From positions 310,001 to 374,000 of the forward strand of contig NZ_JACHYC010000005.1 of assembly GCF_014192575.1 (NCBI RefSeq): DNA of 64,000 nucleotides, given 5' to 3'. The notes below the pieces were generated by a model that worked only from the letters and a program-made list of their open reading frames with translations, was not told where the DNA came from and did no database searches. Source of the stretch: Variovorax sp. Sphag1AA (GTDB taxonomy: Bacteria > Pseudomonadota > Gammaproteobacteria > Burkholderiales > Burkholderiaceae_C). A program made the translations under genes and the position numbers. Positions 18,501-26,495 of the stretch are shown piece by piece (position 1 is the first letter of the stretch; each line of letters begins with the position of its first letter).

Positions 18501-20349
18501 CTCGCGCGAAGATCTTGACCTACTGGACTTCGCGGGCACGGGCGTGAAATTGCTCAAACTGGGCACCAACCGCTTCTTCGGCGAGGCAAACAATATTGCG
18601 GCTGAAGCAGCAACTGGACGGTACGTCTGCCTGCTGAACAACGATGCTTTCGTGGAGCAGGGGTGGCTGACGGGCTTGCTCGACGGGCTGCGCGAGTGGC
18701 CGAAGGCAGGAGCGGTCGGCCCGATGTTCCTCTTCGCCGACGGCACAGTTCAAGAGATTGGCGGCTTCATTAACGCGGACGGCTTCCCCGAGCGCATGGG
18801 CCGCGGCGCTGCGGCGCCCAGTCCGGAGCTTCTCACGCCACGTCTCGTCGACTACATCTCGGCTGCGGCCCTTCTGGTTGAGAAGCAGCTCTTCCTGTCG
18901 GTGGGCGGTTTTGACTTGGCCTACGAGCCCGCTTACTACGAGGACACCGATCTGTGCTTCAAGTTGACATCCATCGGCCGGCCCATCCTGTGCTGGCCTT
19001 CAGTTGCCGTAACGCATATTGAGGGCGCATCAAGCAACCATAGTGAAATTGCCATCGCGCGACGCAACGCACTAGGCGATCTGAACCGCGACAAGTTCAC
19101 GGGCCGATGGGGCCACTATCTGAAGAATCGTACGGCCGCGAATCTGCAGCAAGCTGCCCACAGCTTCACGCACACTGATCTGCTGATCCCGCAGGCCAGC
19201 CAGCATGCTCGAAACAAACCGAGGGCCTTCCTATATTCACCTTTCGCGCTCACGCCTGGCGGCGGAGAAAGGTATCTACTGACTTTAGCTGCCGTCCTCG
19301 CTCAAACCTACGAGGTGACCATCGGGACCCCGCATCCTTACAGCCATATGCGGCTCATCAGCCTCGGCCGAGAGTTTCAGGTCGATCTAACCTCGTGCAG
19401 GCTCGTCACTGCCAACAAGCCCGATGCGCTCTCAGCTCCCGAACTGATGGTAACCCTGGGCAATCATGTGGTTCCGCCGATTGCAGGATTTGCTGCCCGC
19501 AATGTCTATATTTGCCAGTTCCCCTTCCCGATGCCGGAAAAGGTTAAGGACGAAGGCCGGAAACTGCTGGCGTCCTACGATGAATTTATCGCATATTCCG
19601 CGTATGCAAAGTCGCATATCTTCTCCTCGTTGAGTGCCAATCAATTGCCGGCCCGACCGATTAGTGTCGTACATCCGGCAGTAGCACCAATGCGAGGCGA
19701 CGCTGAGTCAAAGCGCAATGTCATACTTTCCGTCGGCCGATTCTTTACCGGCGGACACAACAAGCGCCACGATTTGATGATCGAGACTTTCAAGGAGGTC
19801 GCGAAGCGCAACGGCAATGTCGAGCTACACCTCGTCGGCTCTTCCATTCCGGATCCGACTCAGTTGGACTACCTTTCGCGACTTAAGAAGATGGCACAAG
19901 GCATTCCGGTGGTTTTCCATGTCAATGCCACGCCAGAGAAGCTCGCTTCGCTATACGCTGAATCTGCGATCTACTGGCATGCTGCAGGGATGGGTGGCGA
20001 TCTCGCATCCCAGCCCGAGGCGGCGGAGCATTTCGGCATCAGCCTCGTTGAGGCCATGTCGGCCGGCTGCGTTTCGCTCGCATTCAATTCCGGAGGACCG
20101 CGCGAAATCATCGAGGATGGACTGAACGGATTCCTATTCAGTTCCGCAGCGGAACTAGCCAACAAGACTGTCGACCTGTTGCAGCCGAACGCCCAAGCGC
20201 ACCGAATCGAGATTGCTAGTGCAGCGCAGCGGCGCGCACGCGACTTCTCGCACGCTCGCTTTGCAGAAATGCTCCTCGAACTCATCGACCGAAGCAATGA
20301 TGCGTCGGAGACTTCCTTGACGAATGCGGCATTGGCGGAATCGAAGTGA
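15592..20349 (+). CDS. Giant four-domain glycosyltransferase (GT2-coiled coil-GT4-GT2-GT4)
   Basis: A 1585-residue cytoplasmic protein. Domain 1 (about 10-270) is GT2 of the WaaE-like kind, with VVISYNRVDTIRACL and CLDDDE (88-93). Residues 314-420 are a strong coiled coil ending in SLSWRVTAPARAL (420-432). Domain 2 (about 500-890) is GT4, with KRKNQRLACEAW near 727 and FPSVSEGYGLPVAES near 802, the EX7E site. Domain 3 (about 930-1200) is GT2, with ILIVNWNAAPLT, LLNNDAF near 1014 and YYEDTDLCFK near 1115. Domain 4 (about 1210-1560) is GT4, with TPGGGERYLL and EHFGISLVEAMSAGC near 1480. All catalytic blocks look intact. It probably adds several sugars in sequence to the exported chain. A second Met at residue 8 is an alternative start. 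Confidence 0.85.
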   Translation: MQPRSPSMPRPPLSAVVISYNRVDTIRACLTALAFADELIVVDKSSDDGTAAIASEIADKVYVAPWSPVVEETRAFAIARCTHDWILCLDDDECLSVEAIRFIQQELDAPRADTYFLPQRHYICGVHDEAAYYWPDEQARFFRRGAVDFQPTVHGGTIFKSTKVYRIPPDDGVCIHHLSHRNVHHWIEKTNRYTSQPDRIRPEPSPLSIAPAAKSAIDLWLGRTKSGPTDGYPEAMAVLRAIYDIVDRLKIWEADHGLGTAELLQQKSDELIRAYSNEFRDLPRAKARLQRSPTEFVQEVNIASDQTAREGTQDVTSLRDALRQVVAMAELADKNAHQAQADLRELLDANRKYHEMDSARLHSEQTELREQLLKMEILLATEGERLANLKAEQLTILNQAQHIEAVNAILNERLGAHQRSLSWRVTAPARALSARHPGVLSALRQFSAAHPTIRRTLGRGVRLIKRSILPSSPVAEQAPTSAPATEQALEQTVERPIDVSQARVWFYVGDTLEWLMHHDHLTGVGKVSTELFASNLLRGTEALPACTLGESDSGLIAVGQTQVAALSSHSLTSDGKRFMENLRSTPAMLRAPRRGDHIFFSGAVWGPSYSALFEKLNANGISFSVLIHDIIPIERPDLVGPEYEQLFRDWLKVAVARAERLFVSNHFVETQLSRWTVIAGIERPLRIHPIMFGMDKPKDLNKTETTPGALDKVDLSRFVLCVGTIDKRKNQRLACEAWARLAKEFRNELPQLVLVGRADLDVGEISAEVRELISQDKILVLSGIDDASLAQLYSECLFTVFPSVSEGYGLPVAESLAYGKLCICANLEPLKEHAGALPWYFVSNDLEDACARIREAIADHEARSKAEDRIAKEFVRPTWEVTLKAVTESLNGVLGTVPRSCEQANFPIALTVPESDILANARRWCTFESPEVSILIVNWNAAPLTRACLRHIWANTTDVSYEIIVADNGSSREDLDLLDFAGTGVKLLKLGTNRFFGEANNIAAEAATGRYVCLLNNDAFVEQGWLTGLLDGLREWPKAGAVGPMFLFADGTVQEIGGFINADGFPERMGRGAAAPSPELLTPRLVDYISAAALLVEKQLFLSVGGFDLAYEPAYYEDTDLCFKLTSIGRPILCWPSVAVTHIEGASSNHSEIAIARRNALGDLNRDKFTGRWGHYLKNRTAANLQQAAHSFTHTDLLIPQASQHARNKPRAFLYSPFALTPGGGERYLLTLAAVLAQTYEVTIGTPHPYSHMRLISLGREFQVDLTSCRLVTANKPDALSAPELMVTLGNHVVPPIAGFAARNVYICQFPFPMPEKVKDEGRKLLASYDEFIAYSAYAKSHIFSSLSANQLPARPISVVHPAVAPMRGDAESKRNVILSVGRFFTGGHNKRHDLMIETFKEVAKRNGNVELHLVGSSIPDPTQLDYLSRLKKMAQGIPVVFHVNATPEKLASLYAESAIYWHAAGMGGDLASQPEAAEHFGISLVEAMSAGCVSLAFNSGGPREIIEDGLNGFLFSSAAELANKTVDLLQPNAQAHRIEIASAAQRRARDFSHARFAEMLLELIDRSNDASETSLTNAALAESK

Positions 20350-21995
20350 AAGCTGTCTCGTACAACTCCCGATCGAACGAGGGATTCGACGGGACCCACA
20401 CGATGTCCTCGGTATTCGCACTGCGTTTCGGCGATTCAGTCGCTCTGCTCTTGATCGCGCTCGTGTTGGGCGCGACCTCAATTCATCTGGGCGGAGATGG
20501 CTCTCCCGACTTTCGCATTTACCACTTCTACAACGGCTACGCAGCCGCATCCGGTGGGAGACCTCAGGACATCGCCGCTGCGCAACTACAGACCTATTTC
20601 TTCCCGGGAATGGATGTTCTGTACTACTGGCTGACAACGTGGCTGAACGAGATGCCGCGGACGCTGAGGGCTGTACTCGCCATACCGTACGTTATCGCGG
20701 CAACGTGCGTATATGTGCTCGCCAGAGCCGTGCTGCCGCAGGATTGGCCGTGGCGCAGGTTGATCTCGATCGCTGTGGCACTGTTTGGAGTATGCGGAGC
20801 GGCCAGCCTTCCGACTCTGGGTACATCGATGAGCGACATCACCCCCGGGATGTTCGTGCTCTTGGGCTTGTGCAGCTTTCTATACTTTGACCCATCGAGG
20901 AAGGACGCTGCCGTACTCCTGAGCGGTCTTTTCTGCGGCGTCGCGGTCGGGTTGAAGCTCACCAGCGCACCGTTGTTCATCGGTTTTGCTGTTGCCATTG
21001 CCGTTTCTCGCTGGCTCGCAGGAGATAGATGGTTCCGCGGAATCCTCCTCTTCTGCATGATCGGCGGCCTGACCATCGTCGCTATTGGCGGGGCGTGGTG
21101 GTGGCGAAACTACACCCTCTACGGAAATCCGTTGTTTCCGGCCTTCAACGACATCTTCAAGTCGGATCTTGTCGAATGGGGTCGCTGGTCCGATGACCGC
21201 TTCAAGCCGCGCAACGGGCTGATGGCGCTGTTCTATCCGTTCTATTGGGCGTTCGTCCCTTCCGGCCTGGCCATCGAGTTGGCAACTCGTGACGCCAGAA
21301 TGGCCCTCGCGTATATCTGCGTACCAGTCATCGCCGCGGTCGGATTGTTCCGACGTTCGAGGAAGGCGAATAGTCGTCTGGACCTGATCTTTTATATCTT
21401 CCTCCCAATCTTCTACGCGGTCTCGTTCGTTTTATGGGAACGGTTGCTCTCGATCTATCGCTACTTGGCGGTCCTCGAATCTCTATCGGGACTGCTGCTC
21501 CTTCTCGCCCTTCTGCCCGCGGTCAAAGCACTGAAGCGGCATGGCCTCAATGTCCTCCTGCTTCTGATCATGTGCTTGGTTTCAATCACGGCCGTCTATC
21601 CGTGGTGGAGCCGGTCCAGTCCCGCGAAGGAAGCGGTAGCCATTGGGCCGCTCCCCTCTCTCCCGCCTGCTAGTACGGTAGTGTTCCTGGACGCCTACGC
21701 GATGTCCTATCTGGTGCCCTTCTTCCCCGCGGACACTCGATTCATCGGCGCCAACAACAACATTGTTCACCCGGGTGACCGGGGTATGCTGCAGCGGCGT
21801 GTCGAGACCGCCATTCGTTCTGCCCCTGGCACCATCTGGGGCCTCGAGTTTCCGCCGGCATTTCCTGGCATGGCAGATGCAACGCTCCTTCACTATGGGC
21901 TCACACGAGTCCAGCCCTGCAGTCAGCTGCGGTCGAATATCGAGGATGGCATCCTACTGATGTGCGAACTCCGGCCCAAGGCCCTTTCACCTTAA
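20346..21995 (+). CDS. Polytopic membrane protein, GT-C-like
   Basis: A 549-residue protein with about ten hydrophobic helices and a large C-terminal extracytoplasmic part. An early acidic loop after the first helix (GGDGSPDFRIYHFYNGYA) resembles the DxD/ExD loop of GT-C mannosyltransferases that use polyprenyl-phosphate sugars, but I cannot place it in a named family. The GTG at 20346 overlaps the preceding stop, giving translational coupling; ATG 20403 (MSSVFALRFGD) is an alternative start closer to the first helix. It might add side-chain sugars in the periplasm. A non-enzymatic role is not excluded. Confidence 0.65.
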   Translation: MKAVSYNSRSNEGFDGTHTMSSVFALRFGDSVALLLIALVLGATSIHLGGDGSPDFRIYHFYNGYAAASGGRPQDIAAAQLQTYFFPGMDVLYYWLTTWLNEMPRTLRAVLAIPYVIAATCVYVLARAVLPQDWPWRRLISIAVALFGVCGAASLPTLGTSMSDITPGMFVLLGLCSFLYFDPSRKDAAVLLSGLFCGVAVGLKLTSAPLFIGFAVAIAVSRWLAGDRWFRGILLFCMIGGLTIVAIGGAWWWRNYTLYGNPLFPAFNDIFKSDLVEWGRWSDDRFKPRNGLMALFYPFYWAFVPSGLAIELATRDARMALAYICVPVIAAVGLFRRSRKANSRLDLIFYIFLPIFYAVSFVLWERLLSIYRYLAVLESLSGLLLLLALLPAVKALKRHGLNVLLLLIMCLVSITAVYPWWSRSSPAKEAVAIGPLPSLPPASTVVFLDAYAMSYLVPFFPADTRFIGANNNIVHPGDRGMLQRRVETAIRSAPGTIWGLEFPPAFPGMADATLLHYGLTRVQPCSQLRSNIEDGILLMCELRPKALSP

Positions 21996-22044
21996 ACGGT
22001 GCGATGTGCTTGGTTAATTAATCTAGACTTTGAAAAATAGATAT

Positions 22045-23082
22045 ATGACGAAACGTGCAGTAGTCACAGGGATCACCGGACAAGACGGCGCATATCTTGC
22101 GGAATTACTTTTGAGCAAAGGCTACGTTGTTTACGGAACCTTTAGGCGCACCAGCTCCGTAAATTTCTGGAGAATTGAAGAGCTGGGAATCAACAAGAAT
22201 CCCAATCTGATTCTCTATGAGCATGATTTGACAGATCTTGGCAGCTCTCTGTCTCTTATCAAGGATGCCGAACCGGATGAAGTCTACAACCTCGCCGCAC
22301 AGAGCTTTGTTGGCGTCAGCTTCAGCCAACCAGATGCTACGGCTCAAATCACCGGAATGGGTGCACTTCACCTACTGGAAGCAATTCGCTTGCTCAACCC
22401 CAAGATCCGGTTCTATCAGGCCTCCACTTCTGAAATGTTCGGCAAAGTGCAGGCTATTCCCCAAACCGAGGAGACGCCGTTTTATCCCAGAAGTCCATAT
22501 GGCGTCGCAAAACTCTTTGCGCACTGGATGACCATCAACTACAGCGAAAGCTACGGAATTTTTGGATGCAGTGGCATCCTGTTCAATCACGAAAGCCCCC
22601 TCCGTGGACGCGAATTCGTGACCCGCAAGATCACGGACGGCGTTGCAAAGATTCGGCTCGGAAAGATCGACGTACTGGAACTCGGAAATCTTGGTGCCCA
22701 GCGAGATTGGGGATTTGCCAAAGAATATGTCGAAGGAATGTGGCGGATGCTGCAAGTCGACACGCCTGATAACTACGTTCTTGCAACGAATCGCACCGAA
22801 ACTGTCCGTAGTTTCGTTGATATGGCGTTTCGTGCTGCTGGTTATGAATTGCGATTCGAAGGCGAAGAACAAGACGAAGTCGGCATCGATACCAAAACGG
22901 GAAAAGCCTTGGTTCGCGTCAACCCCAAGTTCTACCGCCCAGCCGAAGTTGATCTTCTGATCGGAAATCCTGCCAAGGCAAAGGAAAAGCTCGGATGGGA
23001 GGCAAGAACGACTCTCGAACAACTCTGCACCATGATGGTTGAAGCCGACCTTCGCCGAAACACCCAAGGTCATTCCTTTTGA
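22045..23082 (+). CDS. gmd: GDP-mannose 4,6-dehydratase
   Basis: A 345-residue extended SDR that turns GDP-mannose into GDP-4-keto-6-deoxy-mannose. GITGQDGAY (9-17) is the Rossmann motif, QASTSEMFG supplies Thr and Glu of the active site, PYGVAK contains Tyr152 and Lys156, and FNHESPLRGREFVTRKI is the GMD-specific block. ATG 22045 is preferred to an in-frame TTG at 22030. The gene and its leader are visibly AT-richer than the neighbours (28 of 60 bases G+C at 22081-22140; TTAATTAATCTAGA just upstream), which suggests separate acquisition. No GDP-fucose synthase or GDP-rhamnose reductase gene is in the window. Confidence 0.94.
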   Translation: MTKRAVVTGITGQDGAYLAELLLSKGYVVYGTFRRTSSVNFWRIEELGINKNPNLILYEHDLTDLGSSLSLIKDAEPDEVYNLAAQSFVGVSFSQPDATAQITGMGALHLLEAIRLLNPKIRFYQASTSEMFGKVQAIPQTEETPFYPRSPYGVAKLFAHWMTINYSESYGIFGCSGILFNHESPLRGREFVTRKITDGVAKIRLGKIDVLELGNLGAQRDWGFAKEYVEGMWRMLQVDTPDNYVLATNRTETVRSFVDMAFRAAGYELRFEGEEQDEVGIDTKTGKALVRVNPKFYRPAEVDLLIGNPAKAKEKLGWEARTTLEQLCTMMVEADLRRNTQGHSF

Positions 23083-23094
23083 CAGTCGACTGAA

Positions 23095-24060
23095 ATGGAA
23101 AGCAGAACCCCCGATAAGCTGTATAGAGGCAGACGCATTGCCCTGGTAGTCCCGTGTTTCAATGAAGAAGCGGCGATTCGATCAGTCATTCAATCATTCA
23201 GACTGTCGCTGCCAAGTCTGGATATCTACGTATTCGACAACAACTCCGAAGATCGTACTGCCGAGATTGCGCGCGAAGAAGGTGCCACCGTCCTGTCCGT
23301 CAAGATGCGCGGCAAAGGAAACGTGGTGCGTCGCATGTTCGCCGACGTCGATGCGGACATCTATCTGATGGTGGATGGAGACGCAACCTACGACGCTGCA
23401 GCCGCCCCACAACTGGTCGATAAGCTGATTGACGAGCAATTGGACATGGTGGTCGGCTGTCGTCAGGCCGAACACGCAGAAGCGGCATACCGATCAGGCC
23501 ATCAATGGGGCAACAAGATGCTGACGGGAAGCGTCGTGCGAATCTTTGGCGGTATGTTCACGGACATGTTGTCCGGCTATCGGGCATTCTCGCGGCGATA
23601 CGCGAAGTCGTTTCCGGCCCTATCTCATGGCTTTGAGACCGAAACCGAGTTGACCGTCCACGCGCTCGAGCTCCGAATGCCCTATGGAGAAGTCATGACG
23701 GCCTATGGCGCGAGACCTGAAGGCTCTGTGAGCAAGCTATCCACGTACAGGGACGGTTGGCGAATTCTCAAAACAATTGCCAAGCTTTATGTCAGCGAGC
23801 GTCCGTTTTCGTTCTTCGGCCTGTGTTCGTTGCTTCTGGCAGCCGTTTCGATCATTCTGGCCATTCCGATCTTCATCGAATATTTTCAGCACGGTATCGT
23901 GCCGAGGTTTCCTACTGCAATTCTTTCGGCCTCTCTCATGCTCGCAGCCATGCAGTCGTTTGCTTGCGGATTGATCTTGGTTACCGTCACCCGTGGCCGG
24001 CATGAAGCCAAGCAGTTGGCCTATCTTTCAGTTGGGGACGCCGCTGGTCGCGGTTATTGA
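23095..24060 (+). CDS. GT2 glycosyltransferase, dolichol-phosphate-mannose-synthase-like
   Basis: A 321-residue enzyme. LVVPCFNEEAAIRSVI (17-32) starts the GT-A fold, VFDNNSEDRT is the nucleotide site, MVDGDATY (92-99) holds the DGD metal motif and MLSGYRAFSRR is the lipid-phosphate glycosyltransferase block. Two C-terminal membrane helices (about 235-300) anchor it. Such enzymes transfer a sugar to polyprenyl phosphate, which would provide a donor for a GT-C enzyme such as the membrane protein two genes upstream. It starts 12 bases after gmd and is followed by a palindromic hairpin at 24074-24093. Confidence 0.85.
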   Translation: MESRTPDKLYRGRRIALVVPCFNEEAAIRSVIQSFRLSLPSLDIYVFDNNSEDRTAEIAREEGATVLSVKMRGKGNVVRRMFADVDADIYLMVDGDATYDAAAAPQLVDKLIDEQLDMVVGCRQAEHAEAAYRSGHQWGNKMLTGSVVRIFGGMFTDMLSGYRAFSRRYAKSFPALSHGFETETELTVHALELRMPYGEVMTAYGARPEGSVSKLSTYRDGWRILKTIAKLYVSERPFSFFGLCSLLLAAVSIILAIPIFIEYFQHGIVPRFPTAILSASLMLAAMQSFACGLILVTVTRGRHEAKQLAYLSVGDAAGRGY

Positions 24061-24073
24061 TGCAGCAGTCACT

Positions 24074-24093
24074 AATCGCCTCGCGAGGCGATT
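24074..24093. terminator. Perfect 20-base palindrome, probable bidirectional terminator
   Basis: AATCGCCTCG followed directly by CGAGGCGATT forms a hairpin of about eight pairs with a four-base loop and a T-rich right flank (TTTGATTTA). It lies between the converging ends of the GT2 gene (24060) and the FkbM gene (24177). The poly-T tail is imperfect, so termination is inferred. Confidence 0.5.
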
Positions 24094-24176
24094 TGATTTA
24101 TGGTTCATGCCTTGGCTGCCGCGCTGGGGACCGGATATTCCGCAGCCGCAAGAACCTCAAGGGGTAGCGAAATAAC

Positions 24177-25223
24177 TCATCCCGCCCGTCGTCGTAATGC
24201 GCGGAGGGGCGCGGTGATCTTCCAGCTCTTCGATCTCAGCATAGCGGCGACTTCACTCAAGGCTTCTCGCTCCTTGGCCTCGGAAGCCGATAACGCAATA
24301 CTGAGACGCGCGATTTCCGCGCGTAGGTCGTGTCCCGTGGCCCGCAATTCAGCGATTTCGCGCAGGTCAGTCTCGTGCTGCTGCTCGAGTTGGATGTACC
24401 GCCGACTCTTTCGCCAATAGAGCTGCAGAAAGTCCTCGATCTGAGACTCATCGAAGGCACCGACGATGACCATGTATTTGAATCCAAGCACATGGTCGCG
24501 CAGCACCTCGAAGCCCTCTGCCTCGTCGTGAAGGTTCTTTGCCTCATCGACGTGGAAGGCATAGAGCACAGGAAACACTGAACGTAGGAAGTCGAGATAC
24601 TGAGGTACGCTCGAGCGCTGAAAGGCATTCAGGCACCAATGATTGAGTTCCAGCGTGACTACCGGGCGGTGATTGGCAATCGTCTCGGCCAAACCAATCA
24701 CAACGTCCTGTTCGAAACCTTCGACATCGATCTTGATGAAGTCAACCCGCTCTATGCCGTGCTCGCGTACGTAGTCGTCGCCGCGCAGAATCCGAATCCG
24801 CTCTTTCTGGTGTCCAACCTGGCCGGCGTCGGCGTTGCTGGTGGAGACAAAGCCACCTGAGCGATTCTCGGGGTTGAAGACCAGATCAAACTCAGCGGCT
24901 TTCGAGCCGAGCCCGACGTTCTCTGCTTGCACGTTCTGCAAACCGGACTGGGCGATATTCCTCGCAAGAAGGGCGTAGGTCCGGCTGCCGGGTTCAAATG
25001 CGAAAACCTTAGAAGCCGTCTGGCCAACAAGAAGGGATGTGCACCCGATGTTCGCGCCAACGTCGAGCGCCACGTCGCCGGGCTTCACGATGGCTTTAAA
25101 GAGCGCGACAGTGTGCGGCTCGAAGACACCGTTCATCTCGTCGAGATAGGCATCGTCGGTCGTTACCTCGAAAGTCTGCCGTCCCACGCGAAGCGGCCTC
25201 GTAGTCTCTTTCCCCTCGGTCAT
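24177..25223 (-). CDS. FkbM-family methyltransferase with C-terminal coiled coil
   Basis: A 348-residue protein. The FkbM SAM fold is shown by ALDVGANIGCTS (52-63), FAFEPGS (74-80), and FIKIDVEGFEQDVV near 163, with TLELNHWCL following. After residue 265 comes an added helical region of heptads (LQLYWRKSRRYIQLEQQHE and onward) ending in SKSWKITAPLRALRRR. This tail closely resembles the end of the coiled coil in the 1585-residue glycosyltransferase. FkbM enzymes methylate hydroxyls of sugars or polyketides; here modification or capping of the locus polysaccharide is likely. It lies 122 bases downstream of the next gene on its strand. Confidence 0.85.
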   Translation of the reverse strand: MTEGKETTRPLRVGRQTFEVTTDDAYLDEMNGVFEPHTVALFKAIVKPGDVALDVGANIGCTSLLVGQTASKVFAFEPGSRTYALLARNIAQSGLQNVQAENVGLGSKAAEFDLVFNPENRSGGFVSTSNADAGQVGHQKERIRILRGDDYVREHGIERVDFIKIDVEGFEQDVVIGLAETIANHRPVVTLELNHWCLNAFQRSSVPQYLDFLRSVFPVLYAFHVDEAKNLHDEAEGFEVLRDHVLGFKYMVIVGAFDESQIEDFLQLYWRKSRRYIQLEQQHETDLREIAELRATGHDLRAEIARLSIALSASEAKEREALSEVAAMLRSKSWKITAPLRALRRRAG

Positions 25224-25345
25224 CCTGTCTCCTCGCTTTCGAATAACTGAGTCTAGCGTTTTGGCATACGCAGAGCTTTTCGAGAAAAGCGCACAGAGTG
25301 GAGACTCGGAACAACGCTCCCTCCGGTCAGGCTCGGCCGTCTGGT

Positions 25346-26494
25346 TCAGCGTTCCTTACCCTCGAGTATCGCGATCGCATCGTCAACGTCTGCCGTGTTC
25401 GCGAGACCGTCGAAAACAGGCTGGTTGACTTCGATGAATTGCCAGACCATCGAGCGCGTGCCATGCGGAATTGCTTCAGTGATCTTAGAGACAGTCAGGT
25501 TCGGCCCCCACCGCAAGCGGTAGGTCTCCGCGAAATACTCCGAGAACCCATTGCGCTCAATGCAGTCCATGAAGCTGTCGCCGATCACGTAGGTCTTGGG
25601 AAGCAGGCCCTGATTCGATGGATCGCTGGTGGTCACCTTTTCGTAGGCGCCTACGTTGAAATCCCGCTTAAAGCCCTTCGGCACCTTCCAGTTGTCGTGT
25701 GTGAAGATCGACACCTCAGTCAGCGGGTGGAAGAGAGGCATGAACAGGGCGACGCCTCCGCTGAACTCGCGAGTGTCGTATTTAAGCTCATGGCTCCACG
25801 GCGATTGTGCTCGGCCCTCTATGCGCCCGATCTCGGCCACCATCGCCTTAGCGGTCGAGAAGGAGGCAGGATCATTCCAATGAAAGTCTGTCCGGTGGAA
25901 GATCGGGCGCACTTTCTCGTCGGCGCGCAGCAGCGCTGTCGTATCGATGAACGTGAGGTTGGGGATGGCCGCGATCTGTTCGATGAACGAATCGATGCGA
26001 CGGAGCGGGGTTCTCGATGCGACGTCGTCCGGCAGCTTCTCAGGAAAGAAGCGATCCCCTAGGAGGTTCACCGACACGATGAGACGGATGCCCTTCCTGT
26101 CCAGCGCCTCGGCGTAGTGCTGTAGGTTGCGAACCATTGCTGGCTGTGCGGCTTCGAGCTTGCGCTCGATCGTCGGCTTGTTGTTGTCCAGGGTGTTGCG
26201 ATAAAAGAGATAGCCATCCTTGCCGATATGTACCCGGTCGGAGAACCTGAAGACGCGATAGTCGATTTCGGCCTTGATCCGGATCATCAGGGACCGAAGC
26301 CCAAAGTGATCCGAGAACCAGGCATTGGCCCGAGCAGGCAACTTGCTCAGATCATCGGTCTTGGGCTCGGGCGCAAGGAAGCGTTGCTCGTTGACTGGCT
26401 CATCCGATGCGATACGGGTCAGCATCTGGATGCCAGGCAGGAGCGTGAGCGCCAGGAACGCGCCGATGAAGAGCATGCGAGAGGTAGCGCGCAT
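25346..26494 (-). CDS. AlgJ/AlgX-like polysaccharide O-acetylation protein
   Basis: A 382-residue protein with an N-terminal membrane anchor (8-25) and a periplasmic SGNH-hydrolase-like domain. FHRTDFHWN gives Asp203 and His205, and VIGDSFMD gives Ser307, the triad used by AlgJ and AlgX to pass acetyl groups to the polymer. KDGYLFYRN (92-100) is the usual opening block. The start MRATSRM at 26494 lies one base after the stop of the MBOAT gene (TGAGATG), so the two are translated together. A longer start at 26530 lies inside that gene. The acetylated glycan is most likely the product of this locus rather than alginate, because no alginate genes are present. Confidence 0.85.
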   Translation of the reverse strand: MRATSRMLFIGAFLALTLLPGIQMLTRIASDEPVNEQRFLAPEPKTDDLSKLPARANAWFSDHFGLRSLMIRIKAEIDYRVFRFSDRVHIGKDGYLFYRNTLDNNKPTIERKLEAAQPAMVRNLQHYAEALDRKGIRLIVSVNLLGDRFFPEKLPDDVASRTPLRRIDSFIEQIAAIPNLTFIDTTALLRADEKVRPIFHRTDFHWNDPASFSTAKAMVAEIGRIEGRAQSPWSHELKYDTREFSGGVALFMPLFHPLTEVSIFTHDNWKVPKGFKRDFNVGAYEKVTTSDPSNQGLLPKTYVIGDSFMDCIERNGFSEYFAETYRLRWGPNLTVSKITEAIPHGTRSMVWQFIEVNQPVFDGLANTADVDDAIAILEGKER

Positions 26495-26495
26495 C

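Noticed and set aside
23993..24175. Small plus-strand frame after the GT2 gene, considered as a frameshifted tail
   Set aside because: The GT2 protein already ends at the usual place after its second membrane helix, and the small frame has no ribosome site.
25275..25290. Inverted repeat GCTTTTC/GAAAAGC between the FkbM and AlgJ-like genes
   Set aside because: A seven-pair stem with almost no loop and no U tract is weak evidence for a terminator, although it could be a protein site.
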